From NCBI RefSeq assembly GCF_933775445.1, contig NC_065876.1, forward strand, positions 15,562,001-15,626,000: DNA of 64,000 nt, in the 5' to 3' direction. The notes below the pieces were generated by a model that saw nothing but the letters and a program-made list of their open reading frames with translations, was not told the origin of the DNA and did no database searches. Every line of letters starts with the position of its first letter. Positions within the stretch are counted from its first letter, which is position 1. The position numbers and the translations under genes are program-made. This document shows positions 32,637 through 45,008 of this stretch, piece after piece. This DNA is from Argentina anserina. Lineage: Eukaryota > Streptophyta > Magnoliopsida > Rosales > Rosaceae.

Positions 32637-35600
32637 TTACACGACTTGGTAGTTTTCTGTGAGCAACTGTGTTCTCTGAGCGAACTTGGGAGGAGCACCG
32701 CCTTTCAGAGGTATTATATTCACAACCTACAAAAGAGGAACTGGCATGAAATAACCTTTGACTTGCGAGAAAACAATAAAAAAACATTTTGGCACATCTT
32801 GCATGACAACTAGACAACTAGCACAAGTAAAAAGAAGTTTGATGCAGGTGATATATTAAAATAAAATTCAAAGGGTAATTCAAGAAACTATCCAAAAAAA
32901 AAAAAGTGAGCTACATAAACTCGGATGTATTGGTAGACCTAGGTCAGCAGACCAATCTTTACACGCGTTAATCACTCCTATGGAGGACTAACCCATGCAA
33001 CCAGACTTCTCATTTAAGTTTGAGGCAGTGAAGTTAAAGTGGAATTCTAATAGAGGTAATAGGTAGATAATAACAACCCGTGATGCCTGGGCTAAAACTT
33101 AAGGCAACATAGCACTTCCAAGACTCTTGAAGTACCTAATAACAGTCATAGTGCCTAGTAATAGAAGGCTAGAAGCAAGGTATGGATTATCCAAGCTCAA
33201 AACTAGTTAGTTATGATTTTGCAAGCATTTTCATCAAGACGTGGCATTCATAGTAAAAGCAGTTGGGCCCAGAACTTACCTTCAGGTCACTGAATGTGCT
33301 AGTAGCAGAGAAGCGCACAGATATGGGAAAGAACATATTCGAATCTGCTGGGGGCACAACAAACTCCATTGATCCACTGCCAAGAGATTCAAAAATAAAA
33401 TTTATATATAAAATCATCAAGATTAACTCTAGAATACAAGGAATATGTCACAATCCAAAGGATTCTGTACGGTCGGTATTTGCAGACCTGCGGTTTGAGT
33501 TATCAATAAGAAGTATAGACCACTCCAATACCGAATTTCTTGCATCATATCTGCAATTGAATAGTCGATATCAGATTTGAGGAATTTTAGTACCAAACAA
33601 CAAAGATATTTCAAAGAGATGGTTTGGACTTTTGAGCAGATATAAATGATGGATAGAATCACGTAGAAGTAAAAATATCAGAAACGTAATGCTTTGTGAA
33701 CCAATAATGATACATATTGACACTTGCCATCATAGAAACCTAAAGTCCTAACCAGGCTTTTTTTTTTCCATTACACAGGTAATTGCACAAAAACTACAAC
33801 ATAAAACCTCGAGTAACTCCCCCTCCCAGCTGATCCAGATGGAGCACTGGGGACAATTCCTAACTAGACTTGTTACCAAAAACACAATCTGAAAGATAGT
33901 GCTGACATATACATTCTTCACCATGAATGTCCCAAAGAAAAGCAAAAACAAAAACCAATAAAACTAAAGTTCAAATCTCTAACCTCCATTCACCATGAAT
34001 ATCCTTCACAACTGGAGCCTCTCTGAGAGCTGGGAGCGGTACTGAGATGACAACATTTCGCAGATCGAACAGTGATGATGATTCATACTCAATGTTGACG
34101 TAAGTTTCATTTCCAGAAACAGAGGGCCAGCAGTTGACTGAAACAAAGACAGATTAAAAATTAATTATCCAAGAATACATGATAATTGTAGACCCCCAAA
34201 AATAAAAGAGAATAAAAAAAACTGTAACAAGGTAATAAAAAGACTTGAACCCACTTTGTAGAGGCACCATTGATTCATCTTGACTCTGCATTCTCCACTT
34301 TAGAAGACCTACACCTCCTGCTTCACCAACTTGACCAGTGGGGAAAGGCCTGTTAGGATCTTTCAAGCCTAGAATATTTTCATTGGAAAATAGTTCTTTG
34401 TTCATGTTAGGGTGCGTTTTGAAAATGGCACCAGAATTTCCACCGGTTTCGATCTGCAAGAAAGACAAAAACAGTTTACAATAAGAAAAACGCGGAACCT
34501 ACAATGCAAGCATGACCAAACAGATCACCAACGATGTGCCAATGACAATCAAAGCAAGCTTCGAACGACAACAATCAACATATATGAGGCTCCAGAAATC
34601 TTCCATACCAAAAACTAGGAATCTTCTATCTAAGTCAGACAACCGATTACCAAGTCAGCTGCAAGATGTGTCACACCACATCACAATGACCGTTGAAATA
34701 TTTGAATAGACGTACCCACTATGCCCACTAGAATGTTTGATAGACATGCAGACAGTCACAGTACCTGGACTTGGATATGCCCATCTTCTTGGTTAAGAAT
34801 TTGCAGGGATAATGTTCCTTGAACATCAAAGTTACTGACTCCACCATCACGTTTGAGTGTTACATTGAGTTTCTCTTCAACATTCAGAGTGACAGGATCA
34901 GTTAAAGGTGGGGCAACTGATTTGGACAGGCCTGCTTTTGGCTGAACATCTTCAAGAATCACCTCTCCCTCCGCTTTTAAGGACTCTAAAAATTGGTTGG
35001 TCCTCTGAGATTTTCCAAGCTGCATACCTAAACCCTTTGGGGGAGCTGTAGCAGATGAAGGAGGACGACCTGAGGATGAAAATGTACATGGTCAAATCAA
35101 GTGGTCGTTTTACAAAAAACTTGTCATACAACTAGAAGATAGATACCAAGAGAATAATGTTAACAAAAAAATAACCTTTGGCCTTCGAAGAAAATGAATC
35201 AAAATCGGTAGTTGCTCCCAAGCCAGAACCACTTCCAAACCCACTTCCACTACTGGATATGCTCATTTCACTAAAGGCATTCTCAATTCTTCCAGAACCC
35301 ATTGACTGAGAAGGCCCAAATCCTCCCTTTTCACCTCTGCTCCTATCAATCTGCAGGAAAATATCACATGAAGTCATAAATTGCTAGAACCATAACACAA
35401 GGGAACTTAGCAAAACACATAATTAGTACAAGAGGCATCACGGAGGCTTAACAAATACCTTGCTTTTGTCAATCTCACTGGCTTTGCGCTTCATAACATC
35501 CTTGGTCTCATTTATCTTGCTCTGCATTACAAGCTTGTGAAGCTTCTCTTCATGACTCTCCATCTCACAGTACTGCTTCACCTGTGCAACAGTCACGTTT

Positions 35601-38313
35601 TCCTTGTGTCCAAGTGAGATTACTTCATCAAAAGCAAAAATCAACTCAAAAGCTGTCCTGCATATACCCTCTTCATCTAGAGACATTGCATATTCAGGTA
35701 CCTAAGAACAGTTCAGGAATCAACACAATGGTTCTGTCTGACATCTTTGACACATATATCTAGAAAAGAGACCAATGACTCGAAAAAAAACATAAGCAAC
35801 AGAGTATAATTAGTTCACAGTTTCCCAACAGTTGATTATTTCCAGTACCATTAGGGTTGGGAGTAAATTTTTTGGAGTGCAGTTGACATTCTCATGCTTA
35901 TTACTTAAAATAAAATACATCAGTACAACCAAACATATGGACCGAACTGATTAAGGACCAGCATGCACAAAGACTCCCATAGATGCCACGCATGTAAACA
36001 GCTTTTTTTCAAAGGTTCTTTACCCAACATTTTTTTCACCCATCTATTTCCCTTTGATCATGGTACATTTTGGACTACAGTTTGAAATATAAAAAAATAG
36101 GCAAATACCATGACTCAGAATATGTACCATACATGAGAACAAAATAAAATTGAAAAGAGGGACCCAGATTAGCGCAAACCAGTCACCACAATTCTAACAA
36201 CTATTGTGATGATTAGACAACTGCAATGACTAGTAAATAATAAATCAAAGTCCGTCATCGAAAAAAAACATGCAAGTAATCAAAGGATGGGAAAAAGGAT
36301 ACAAGCTTAGAGAGCAGCCTCAAAGTCTCCAAATCTTCCAAAATATTGCTCTGCTTGTTTGTAACAAGAAGCAAATACAAAGCTTCTATTGGCTGGTAAA
36401 CATAGCGCACATTTTCTGTCTCAACATACGTATGTTGTTTGCCAGTGCCTACCAACTTAGGGAAAGCCGCAAGTAGACCTTCAATCCTTATACGGGACAT
36501 ATCCATAAACTGCCTGGAAACAAGCACTGCCAAACAGAAAACAAACATAAACATCAATATAAGCAACTACAATGTTGAGCAACCTTCAAAAATTATAGGC
36601 ATGTAGAAATGAAACAAAAATGTGATGGTATGAACTATAGATCGTAACTGATGGGCCCATATAAGTGTGAATACATCTTCTAAACACTAAGTTGGATTTA
36701 CTGACAAGGAAAGCTTGATAAATATCCTATTATTTGTTAAGCTTATCCTTATATATCCCTCATGAACTATAGATCGTAACTGATGGGCCCATATAAGTGT
36801 GAATACATCTTCTAAACACTAAGTTGGATTTACTGACAAGGAAAGCTTGATAAATATCCTATTATTTGTTAAGCTTATCCTTATATATCCCTCATGACTA
36901 CCAAAGTTCTGCTCATCTAATGTTAAATTTAACGTTTCCATATCTGAAACTATTCCAGCAACTAAACCAGTGCAAATTTATCTCACTAATCCTTGGATTA
37001 TATACAAAACCTTATGGGAGGGTTCGGAGGGAGTGACAGCTTGGATGGCATCAGACCTAAAGAAAGCACCCCATTAAGAGTGTCTGACTTTGGTAGGCGG
37101 TATTTCTATCAGGACAGTACCTGGGATGGGAATGAGGATAGTTGAACTTTTGCTTTCCCAACATTTGACAATCAAACGTAAGATTCAAATTTACCAAGAA
37201 AGGTTTGGTTATCATATATGCATAAAGAATATACAGGGTCTGTGTTGCCTGTTAAAATTTCTAAAAACCTTGCAAGAGAAATACATTTCAACGATGTTGA
37301 AAGCTTAAAAGCTATGACCTTTGTTCAAATCAAAGTAACAACAGCCAAAGGTGTTTAAGCTATTATTCGACATTATAAATTGTCTATGGTCTAATATCTT
37401 CAGTAACGCATCTACCAGGTCTCATATGTTATATTTATGTTGTCAAACTCTTGATATGAAAATTTGTCAAGTCAACTTGTGTGAATTTTCTGTTCAGAAT
37501 CACACAGTGCCTTGGTGGCCTGACATTAATGTGTTCGTGCTGATGCAAGGGATATCTAAATATGTATGTATATCATCTCCAAATACACAATTTAAGTATC
37601 TAACTAATTAATGGCATGAATTCTAGTACACGAGATCTTTATCTACAGCAAGTGAAAAAATATGACAGCAGTCGAAGTAATATTTTGGGAGTGTTCTAAT
37701 TTGAACACTTATATCCTTGCACCTCCCTATTTGAACTACAAAGTAAATTACGTTTCATCAATGCATGTACACACCATGTGAAGTTTATATGAATGCATCT
37801 CAAAATTCATATGAAATCATGCAACAATGAAGCATGTCTCCATCTAATTACTGATTAACCAAGTATTGATTAAAAAACCTCCCTATTCATTGAATCTTAT
37901 GTCAATATTGTCCACCGCATTGTTCTTATGTGCAAATTACTTATGAAACTGATACATCAAATTCCTATTTCAATGTCAGTCTCATTTTATATTTCTCCAC
38001 CGACCTTTTCAAATCTACCCAAGGAAACATTCGGTATAGCAAATATAAAATGCAAGATTTTTTCATTCAAACTGGCAGTTAATCGCGTAAGCAAAAGAAA
38101 CCAGGTACAGAACTCACCTTTCCCAGACTTGTTTATAACGGACGCCGCAAGAACAACCTAGATAACAGATAAACAAATGAAGTGAGAACTCATATTCCAA
38201 TATATTCATACATTCTAACACGGAAGAGCAACAAGGAAACATTTTATGAAACAAACCATCGCAATTGTTCAACAAATCAAAATCGAGAATGCAAACAATA
38301 AAAAACATACCAT
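32637..38313 (-). CDS. Coatomer subunit delta (delta-COP)
   Basis: Eleven coding exons on the minus strand join in frame to 530 residues, close to the plant family length: 38311-38313 (only the ATG), 38118-38157, 36303-36526, 35459-35701, 35176-35350, 34765-35069, 34255-34453, 33984-34137, 33488-33550, 33280-33376 and 32637-32726. The N-terminal longin-like domain is visible in [13 protein letters not shown] and [20 protein letters not shown]. The middle has [20 protein letters not shown], and a Gly/Ser-rich linker follows. The C-terminal mu-homology domain runs from about [20 protein letters not shown] to [11 protein letters not shown]. Delta-COP is part of the heptameric COPI coat, which retrieves cargo from the Golgi to the ER and binds tryptophan-based motifs through the mu-homology domain. 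A leader intron is likely (acceptor near 38369, donor near 38711). Confidence 0.97.
36631..36894. repeat. Perfect 132-bp tandem duplication in delta-COP intron 2
   Basis: Bases 36631-36762 are repeated directly at 36763-36894 with no difference that I can see. Both copies start TGAACTATAGATCGTAACTG and end ATATATCCCTCA. It lies in the intron between coding exons 2 and 3, well away from splice sites. Confidence 0.93.
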
Positions 38314-38807
38314 CTTGATTCACCGGTAGCTTATTGACAACCAGTACGAAGAAAAATTGCACAGATCGCCTGAGAAACAATAACCTCATCATCAGTATCA
38401 AAAAATTAAGATCAATAAACTCAAACAAACAACAGTAATCAATAATGCTTTCAAATCTAATCAGGTTCCCCGACAATCTCATTCCGAAAGCTAAATTTCC
38501 ACAAGTAAAACTGAAATTCAAGATCAGATCCAACAGATTCAGCCTCCAGGTGATTGAAACACGAGGTTAATGACGAAATCTAACCGCATTACTCTCAGAT
38601 CACATAGTAAAACTGATCAATTGAGAAAACAAATCGCAGTGCATAACAGTCGAGAAGAAACCGAAAATAAGAGAGAGAGCAGAGAAGAAGAGTCGATCTC
38701 TGAGAGAGATACCTGAACCGGTTCGTGCTTCAGATCTTGGATTTCTTTCTTTGCGTTGTGATGGTCTCTCAGTGCCCGACTCTAATTTATGCCAGGACAA
38801 AAAAACA

Positions 38808-38831
38808 AATATATATATATATATATATATA
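38808..38831. repeat. (TA)n microsatellite upstream of delta-COP
   Basis: Uninterrupted TA dinucleotides just upstream of the probable transcription start. Confidence 0.9.
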
Positions 38832-38847
38832 ATCTCAATTCAAAGTA

Positions 38848-39198
38848 AACCTTCGCTCTCAAATTACATAGGGAAGTTTTAATTTTAGCACATTTTTCGG
38901 TCAAATTTTTTTATATTTAGGTATGCTATTCAAGATCATCTCTACAAAATTTCATCCAATTCAGTTATTGTTAAAGTATTGAAATTTGATTAAATCAATG
39001 AACGAATTAAATCTATTCAATTTAAACCGTTAATGTAAATCTTAATTTTGAAAGCTCAAGTCATTGTCAAATTGAATGAAATTTTGCAGAGATTATCTTG
39101 AATAACATATCTAAATATTGAATCACTTGTGATGAAAACATTTGACCGAAAAGTGTGCTAAAATTGAAACTTCACTTTGTAATTTCAAAATAAAGGTT
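38848..39198. mobile_element. Foldback MITE next to the delta-COP promoter
   Basis: About 350 bp with arms of about 130 bp that are inverted copies of one another. The left arm has TTTTAGCACATTTTTCGGTC and TATTCAAGATCATCTCTACA. The reverse complement of the right arm has TTTTAGCACACTTTTCGGTC and TATTCAAGATAATCTCTGCA. Ends read AACCTT...AAGGTT. The target-site duplication is not clear. No coding capacity. Confidence 0.8.
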
Positions 39199-39265
39199 CA
39201 CTCTCGATAGAAACTATATATATATAGCGACGTCGTTTTTATAAACTACTACTATTTATTTTTAG

Positions 39266-41185
39266 TAGGGGTGGCACTTAAGACCGAAAAACTGAAAACC
39301 AAACCGAAAAAACCAGACCGAAACCGGAAAAAAAAACCGAACCGAATTAATCGATTTGATTTCCGGTTTAGGCACATAAGAAACCGAACCGAACTGAAAA
39401 ACCGAATTATTCATAAAATAATGTCGTTTTACGTTTATCTTACTGAATATTTGATTTGATTAATGTGATTTTAGGTTTATATTATATATAATTATATGTT
39501 TCTCTTTTATAGTGTTTATATTATATATATATATATATATGTGTGTAATTACTAAATCCGCCTCAATATGAAGCAACTATATGAAGGAAACTTCTCGGGA
39601 TCGATCGACACCAGTCGATATGATTGATATATATATATATAGTGACCCTGTAAAAATTTCATTCAATTCAGATCTTGTTTAACCGTCGGAATTTCTGGTA
39701 AATCGAAAACAATACTAATATGTCATAAGGGAAGACCCATTACCAAAATACGAACACCAAAAGTCGTTTGCATATCTGAAATCGCCTAATTTTTGTCACC
39801 AATTGTGTGCGGTTGCACCAAAGAAACCCATTTGGCAAAGCCCCGGTCAATGAGGATTTTAATATGTCAAAACGCCTATTTTTTAGTTAACCGTTGGTAC
39901 GAACGGTCAAACCATGTCCAAACCGGACGCAATTTTTACGGGGTCCCTAAATATATATACATATCACATCTGCTGGTGTCGATCGATCATATTTTAACTT
40001 GAGTTGGCGATCGCCTAAGTGTCAACTAATGTATCATAACCTTTATATTAGGTTTAAAATAAAATTGTCGCATTATGAAGCGGCTATATGAATGAAACTT
40101 CTCCGGATTGATCGACACCAGCCGATATGATCGGTATATATATTTAGTGACCCTATAAAAATTTCATCCAATTCGGATCTTGTTTAACCGTCGGAATTTT
40201 CGGTAAATCGAAAATACCACTAATATGCCCTAAAAAATGACCAATTACAAATATGCGAACGCCGAAAGCCATTTGTATATCTAAAATCACCTAATTTTTG
40301 TTACCTATCGTACGTGGTAGCAACGAGGAAGCTCATTTGGCAAAGCCCATGTCAATGGGGTTTTATTATGTGAAAACGCCTGTTTTTTGGTTGACCGTTG
40401 GTACAGACGGTCAAACCATGTTCAAAATGGACGAAATTTTTACGGGTTCCCTAAATATATATACCGATCACATCTACTGGTGTCGATCGACCATATTTCG
40501 AACTGGAGTTGTCGATCGCTAAAGTGTCCACTAATATATCATAACCTTTATATTATGGTTATAATAAAATTATCACATTATAAAGCGACTATATGAAGGA
40601 AACTTATCGGAATTGATCGACACCATCCGATGTGATCAGTATATATATTTAGTGATCATTTTAAATTTCATCCAATTTGGACCTCGTTTGACTGTCGGAA
40701 TTTCCGGTAAACCAAAAACAACACTAATATACCATAAGGGAGGACCCATTACAAGATGCGAATGAGAAAAGTTGTTTACATATTTGAAATAACATAATTT
40801 TTGTCATCGATCGTGTGTGGTCGAAACAAGGAAACTCATTTGGCAAACCCCCGGTTAATGGGGTTTTATTATGTGAAAACGCATCTTTTTTACTTAATCG
40901 TTGGTACGGACGATCAAACCATGTTCAAAATAGATGAAATTTTTACATGGTCCCTAAATATATATGTCGATCACATCTATTGGTATCGATCGACAATATT
41001 TTGAAACTATAATTAAAAAATTCAAAATAAAAAATAAAATAAAAACCGAAAAAATCGAACCGAACCAAACCGTTCGGTTCAATTTTCTGTTTGACCTATC
41101 AGAGAACCGTGAATCGAAGTTCAATTTCAATTTGGTTTCTGGTTTGAGCCCAAAACCGAACCGTTTGAACCGAATGCCACCCCTA
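39266..41185. mobile_element. Non-autonomous DNA transposon with hAT-like ends (TAGGGGTGGCA)
   Basis: The segment starts TAGGGGTGGCA and ends TGCCACCCCTA, a perfect 11-bp inverted terminal repeat of the kind common in plant hAT elements. The subterminal regions are full of AACCGAACCGAA words in opposite orientation at the two sides. The flanks do not show a perfect 8-bp duplication (TTTAGTAG against CTATGTAG share 5 of 8), so the insertion is old or the ends are slightly misplaced. There is no transposase; the inside is filled by the 506-bp tandem array. Confidence 0.75.
39568..41004. repeat. Three tandem copies of a ~506-bp foldback unit
   Basis: Units start at 39568, 40075 and 40580 (third copy cut short). 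Shared words include ATGAAGCxxCTATATGAA, TTGTTTAACCGTCGGAAT, CATTTGGCAAAGCCC and ACGGTCAAACCATGT. Each unit holds an inverted pair: GATCGACACCAG near its start and CTGGTGTCGATCGA near its end, with TATATAT-rich sequence on the inner side. Each copy could fold on itself. Short open frames inside are not genes. Confidence 0.88.
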
Positions 41186-41286
41186 TGTAGAAGGGCTCCA
41201 TAAGTAACTTTTTAGTTAAGGTTTTTTTGGTACAAACTTTTTTGTTAAGTTGACTGAGAGATAAATGATTTTTTTTCAAAACAAAT

Positions 41287-41432
41287 TTAACATACACCCT
41301 TTCTCTCAGGTGAACCTTCATACGACATAAGGAACTTCTCCATTTCCTCCGTGCTCAATCCTCCTTCTAATTCATCTAAGAGATAATCTTCCATTGGCTG
41401 CATCGTTTTTGGTGCACCATCAATGGATTGTG
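41287..41432 (-). pseudogene. C-terminal fragment of a NAC gene
   Basis: The minus strand reads QSIDGAPKTM, then DYLLDELEGGLSTEEMEKF, then LMSYEGSPERKGVC and a stop. The first part matches the PSIDDAPETS region of the intact NAC at 19.1 kb. The middle part is almost identical in DNA to the right half of the NAC pseudogene at about 29.37-29.43 kb. It has no NAC domain and no start. It begins just outside the right end of the hAT-like element. Confidence 0.8.
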
Positions 41433-43114
41433 TGTAAAACTATAGATTGTAATTAGGGTGTGGAAACTTTACTCTTGTGTTCTAGTGACTATTTGCAATG
41501 TGCCATTATGATTACCGGTCTATAAGGACTTGAATTCTAGAAATCGTCTAACCAAGTTACCGCCGATGAAACATATTATTAAGTATGCACGAACGCTCGT
41601 TGGTGTTATTATCTAGCTAAGATTTTTTTATATACAAAAAAGATTGAATTATTAGGCTATACATGTTACAAATAATTTGGTTTTGATATCTTACAAATCT
41701 ATTACATTTGTTGCAATGTATACATATTTGTCTAGGGGTGCCCCACCAAGCAGATTAAAATCATCACCATTCAGTTTCAAACTTCTCAAATCTTTGGGTC
41801 CTCATTACATCTTGAGGTCAATTTTTATTGACTTTTGTTGTACACATACAAAAAACAGTCTTCATTGTAAAATTTTGATAAAATTAAACTTAAAACCCAA
41901 TAAATGAGCCCATCTTTGAATCTAAGTCCACACTCATTTTTTTCTTTATTCTACACCTAAATAGTTTATTATTATTTTTTCTCATTTTTTGTATAAGTCT
42001 AATCTACCATTCTATTTAACACATAAAAAGCTATGTTAAATAATTTTCCTAATCTTAGGTTTTTGCATTCATTTTGAATGTGAAACAAATCAATACCATC
42101 CATAATTATTTCATTGTATTAAATTATATTTCTAACATCAATGTGTATATATATATATATTTACATATTCATCACAAAACTATTCAGTTTTGTAAAGTTT
42201 TCGTAGTTCTTGTTCTTCTTCTATCAATTCAATTTTGTAAAATTTTATACAGTTCTTAGTTTTCAAGCAATAAGAGCTAGTCATATGAAGATTATGTGAG
42301 AAATTCATATGAAGGTATTTAAGGTACTCAAGATCTTGATTCACTAAGTATTTTTTTGATTTTTTTTTTTACAAAGACGAAAAGATGAACTAAAGATGAA
42401 GTTGTGAGAGTTGTGCGAAGCTCAAGTATACATCTTGTTCTTGTTTAATTATCTTTTATTTTCTTCTTTTTAGGTATATTGTCACATTAATCTATTGTAA
42501 GAGGTATAATACAGTTTTATAGACAAGAATCATAAGTATATACATACACTATAAAATTTAATAAAGAGGTATATTAAACTTCCCCTATATAAATGTTTTT
42601 CTCAATAAAAGGTAGATTTCTATAGACGTGAATCATAGATATATATACTAGGAATTCTAAGTGAAGCTTATAAATAGATGCTTCTGATCCTTAGGTTGTA
42701 ATTAAAGAGATACCTATTAACTAGTTTAAACACTTAAACTTCTACGTACCTTTAAATTAGGTTATAAATAGATGAATGAAACTTAAAAAAAAAAAATAGT
42801 GCAAAAGACTATGATATAACAACCTAACATTTTTCAAGTTTCATAAAAATTGACATTCAAAATAGAAATCTTAAATCACTAAAATATAAGTTTTACATTC
42901 ATTATCTACCTTAATTTAATTTAATATATTAGTAGTAATGATGAGTTAAAAGGAAACTTATAAATTTACATGCAATTTATAATTAAGGTAAAGATAATTT
43001 AATACTAAAGTTGACTAATCAAAATTAAATAGTGTTCATATGTAATTTTTGTTAAAACAAAAGACACTCCAGTATCTTATTTGACAATATTTAAGTAAAA
43101 ATTATAATTAAATG
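41433..43114. other. AT-rich intergenic stretch, nothing recognised
   Basis: About 1.7 kb, strongly AT-rich, only very short frames, no repeat ends identified. Confidence 0.6.
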
Positions 43115-44103
43115 ATAGGTGGGGTTTAAAACACTCTCTCAACCTAGAATGCGCCTCACGCGCAAAGAAAAAAGAGATAGCAAATTAGGTGTGCGCCCTC
43201 TCCCAGCTAAGCGCCCCTGGCAAGCCCGCTACCGCATTCCTGTGTGGGAGGAGATGGAAAGCCGGGCTTTTTACAAGGTTTCAAGGCAAATGACCAGTCC
43301 ATGGTTGGTGGATGGCGACGGGGGATTGGTTTGGACAAATCTGTTTTGATTTGATCCTCTTCGATCAAGGCCGAGGCCATGTGAGGCAGTAGAGCTTACG
43401 ACTACCTTATCACCCTCATGCGTCTTCTGCATGAAGGCATGGTGATGTAGAGTGCTATGTCGGTGGGCTGAAGAGGTGTTGTGGCGCTAGTGCGAGTCGG
43501 TAGTACGATCGGCTGATAACAACATTATGACTCATCTAGGAGAGATGATGGGTGGGTCAGGTCATTGCTTTTGGGCCATGTTGGGCTCTTGGGACTAAGC
43601 TCTTTGTTTGGTTTACTGCTTTTGTTTGTTTTCTTTTGAATCTAGTTTTTGGATATGCTTATCAGATCTTAAATAAGTCGTACTCCTTGGGGTTAGGGTT
43701 GTAGTCATGGATTTGGTTGGGCGTTTGAATTTGGCTAACTAGTTTGTTGTTACAAAAACCCAATCATCTGCCAGCTTTATGGTGTGCATGTCATTTTAGC
43801 CTATGTTGAGGATTTCAGGAGATCCCGGGATAGCCCACTTAATGTTTTTTTCATTGTGGCTTGATCTTGTCCCAATAATTGCTACTTTCTTTGGTCAAGT
43901 TAACTCGACCAGTTGGCTAATTCACGCTCATTCGATCCATTGACTGGTTAGTTCCTCCTCTTCGGAGTGAGGATAAGTAGTTTGATGTTAGTGTTGAGAG
44001 TTCATCGTTGTAATCCCCTAATGTTGGGTGTTGTGATTGCCTTGTAATTACTGTTTTATTGAATGAAGTTTTATCTGATTAAAAATAATAATAGGTGGGT
44101 TTA
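43115..44103 (+). mobile_element. Short retroposon (5'-truncated LINE or LINE-derived) with target-site duplication
   Basis: The segment is flanked by ATAGGTGGGGTTTA (43115-43128) and ATAGGTGGGTTTA (44091-44103), a target-site duplication with a single-base length difference. The inserted ~960 bp is GC-richer than its surroundings and ends in TTTTATCTGATTAAAAATAATA, an A-rich 3' tail typical of plant LINEs. No reverse transcriptase motif is left, so it is either a severely 5'-truncated LINE or a non-autonomous relative. Confidence 0.72.
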
Positions 44104-45008
44104 TTCTAAAAACATGTACCAAAAATAAGTATAAACTAAAAATCCCTAAAAATTTCCCAATCTATACTATTCTCCAACAACAATAGCTAACCGACCTTTA
44201 CCAGTTTGACAAGTTCATATCGTCACTACACTTGAAAATCATCATTGTACCCCTTTTAACTGAACTCTCAAATATAAGTTTTAGTGAGCCTGTAAGTTGA
44301 CTCACACAAACCTAGTGGAGTAGTGGCTAATTACAATCCATAGTTGATGTAACTTCCCTATACTTTGCATACCAACCCATAAGAAATTGTTGGTTAGTTC
44401 AACATTAGATTGTTCTCAACTTCTCATAAATTATCTACGTTTACAAGCTACTCATGTCAATTCTGAAGTATAATGAGCAAACATGTTTCTCTTATTGGTC
44501 GTGATCGTGATCGTAAATTGATTCATTGTAATATATATATACTTCTGTTTTTTTTTCTTCTTATCTAAAAAGAAGATACTATTAAGATAAGTGAGTTTGT
44601 TACCCCACTGTTTTATCCACTTGCATTCAATTATTTGCAACACTCATGTGGAAGGCAAATGAGTATTAGTGCTAGAAGGGAGCAGTATATATATAGCTCA
44701 TTGCCTCATTCCTTCCTTCCTTCCAAGTGACCCGAAAGCAAACAGTGTACCTACTACAGTGCCCATTACTGCACAGCTGTAACTGTAATCACTCTCTTCC
44801 AAACCAAGCCGACATTTCCAAGCAACCCATGTGAGTAGTAAGACTCTTCCTTTTCATTCATTTTCGTATATGTTATCTCAGTTACTACTATTCACTGCCA
44901 AACCTTCTCTGCTCATTTATTTCTGTGCCTGCTCTGCTCTTAATTGTAACCTCTGACGTACCTCAGAAGTTAGAAGATCAAATCTTTCTGGGAATTTTCT
45001 TCAGAATC
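44104..45008 (+). promoter_or_regulatory. NPH3 upstream region, TATA box at 44686-44695
   Basis: A TATATATATA run at 44686-44695 is followed by a CT-rich stretch (CCTTCCTTCCTTCC) that fits a plant transcription start. The leader then runs about 280 bases to the ATG and may contain an intron (GTGAGT-like donor near 44831). Nothing else was recognised upstream. Confidence 0.5.

Noticed and set aside
39793..41203. Several open frames of 60-80 codons repeating similar words
   Set aside because: They recur at the 506-bp spacing and belong to the tandem array, not to genes.
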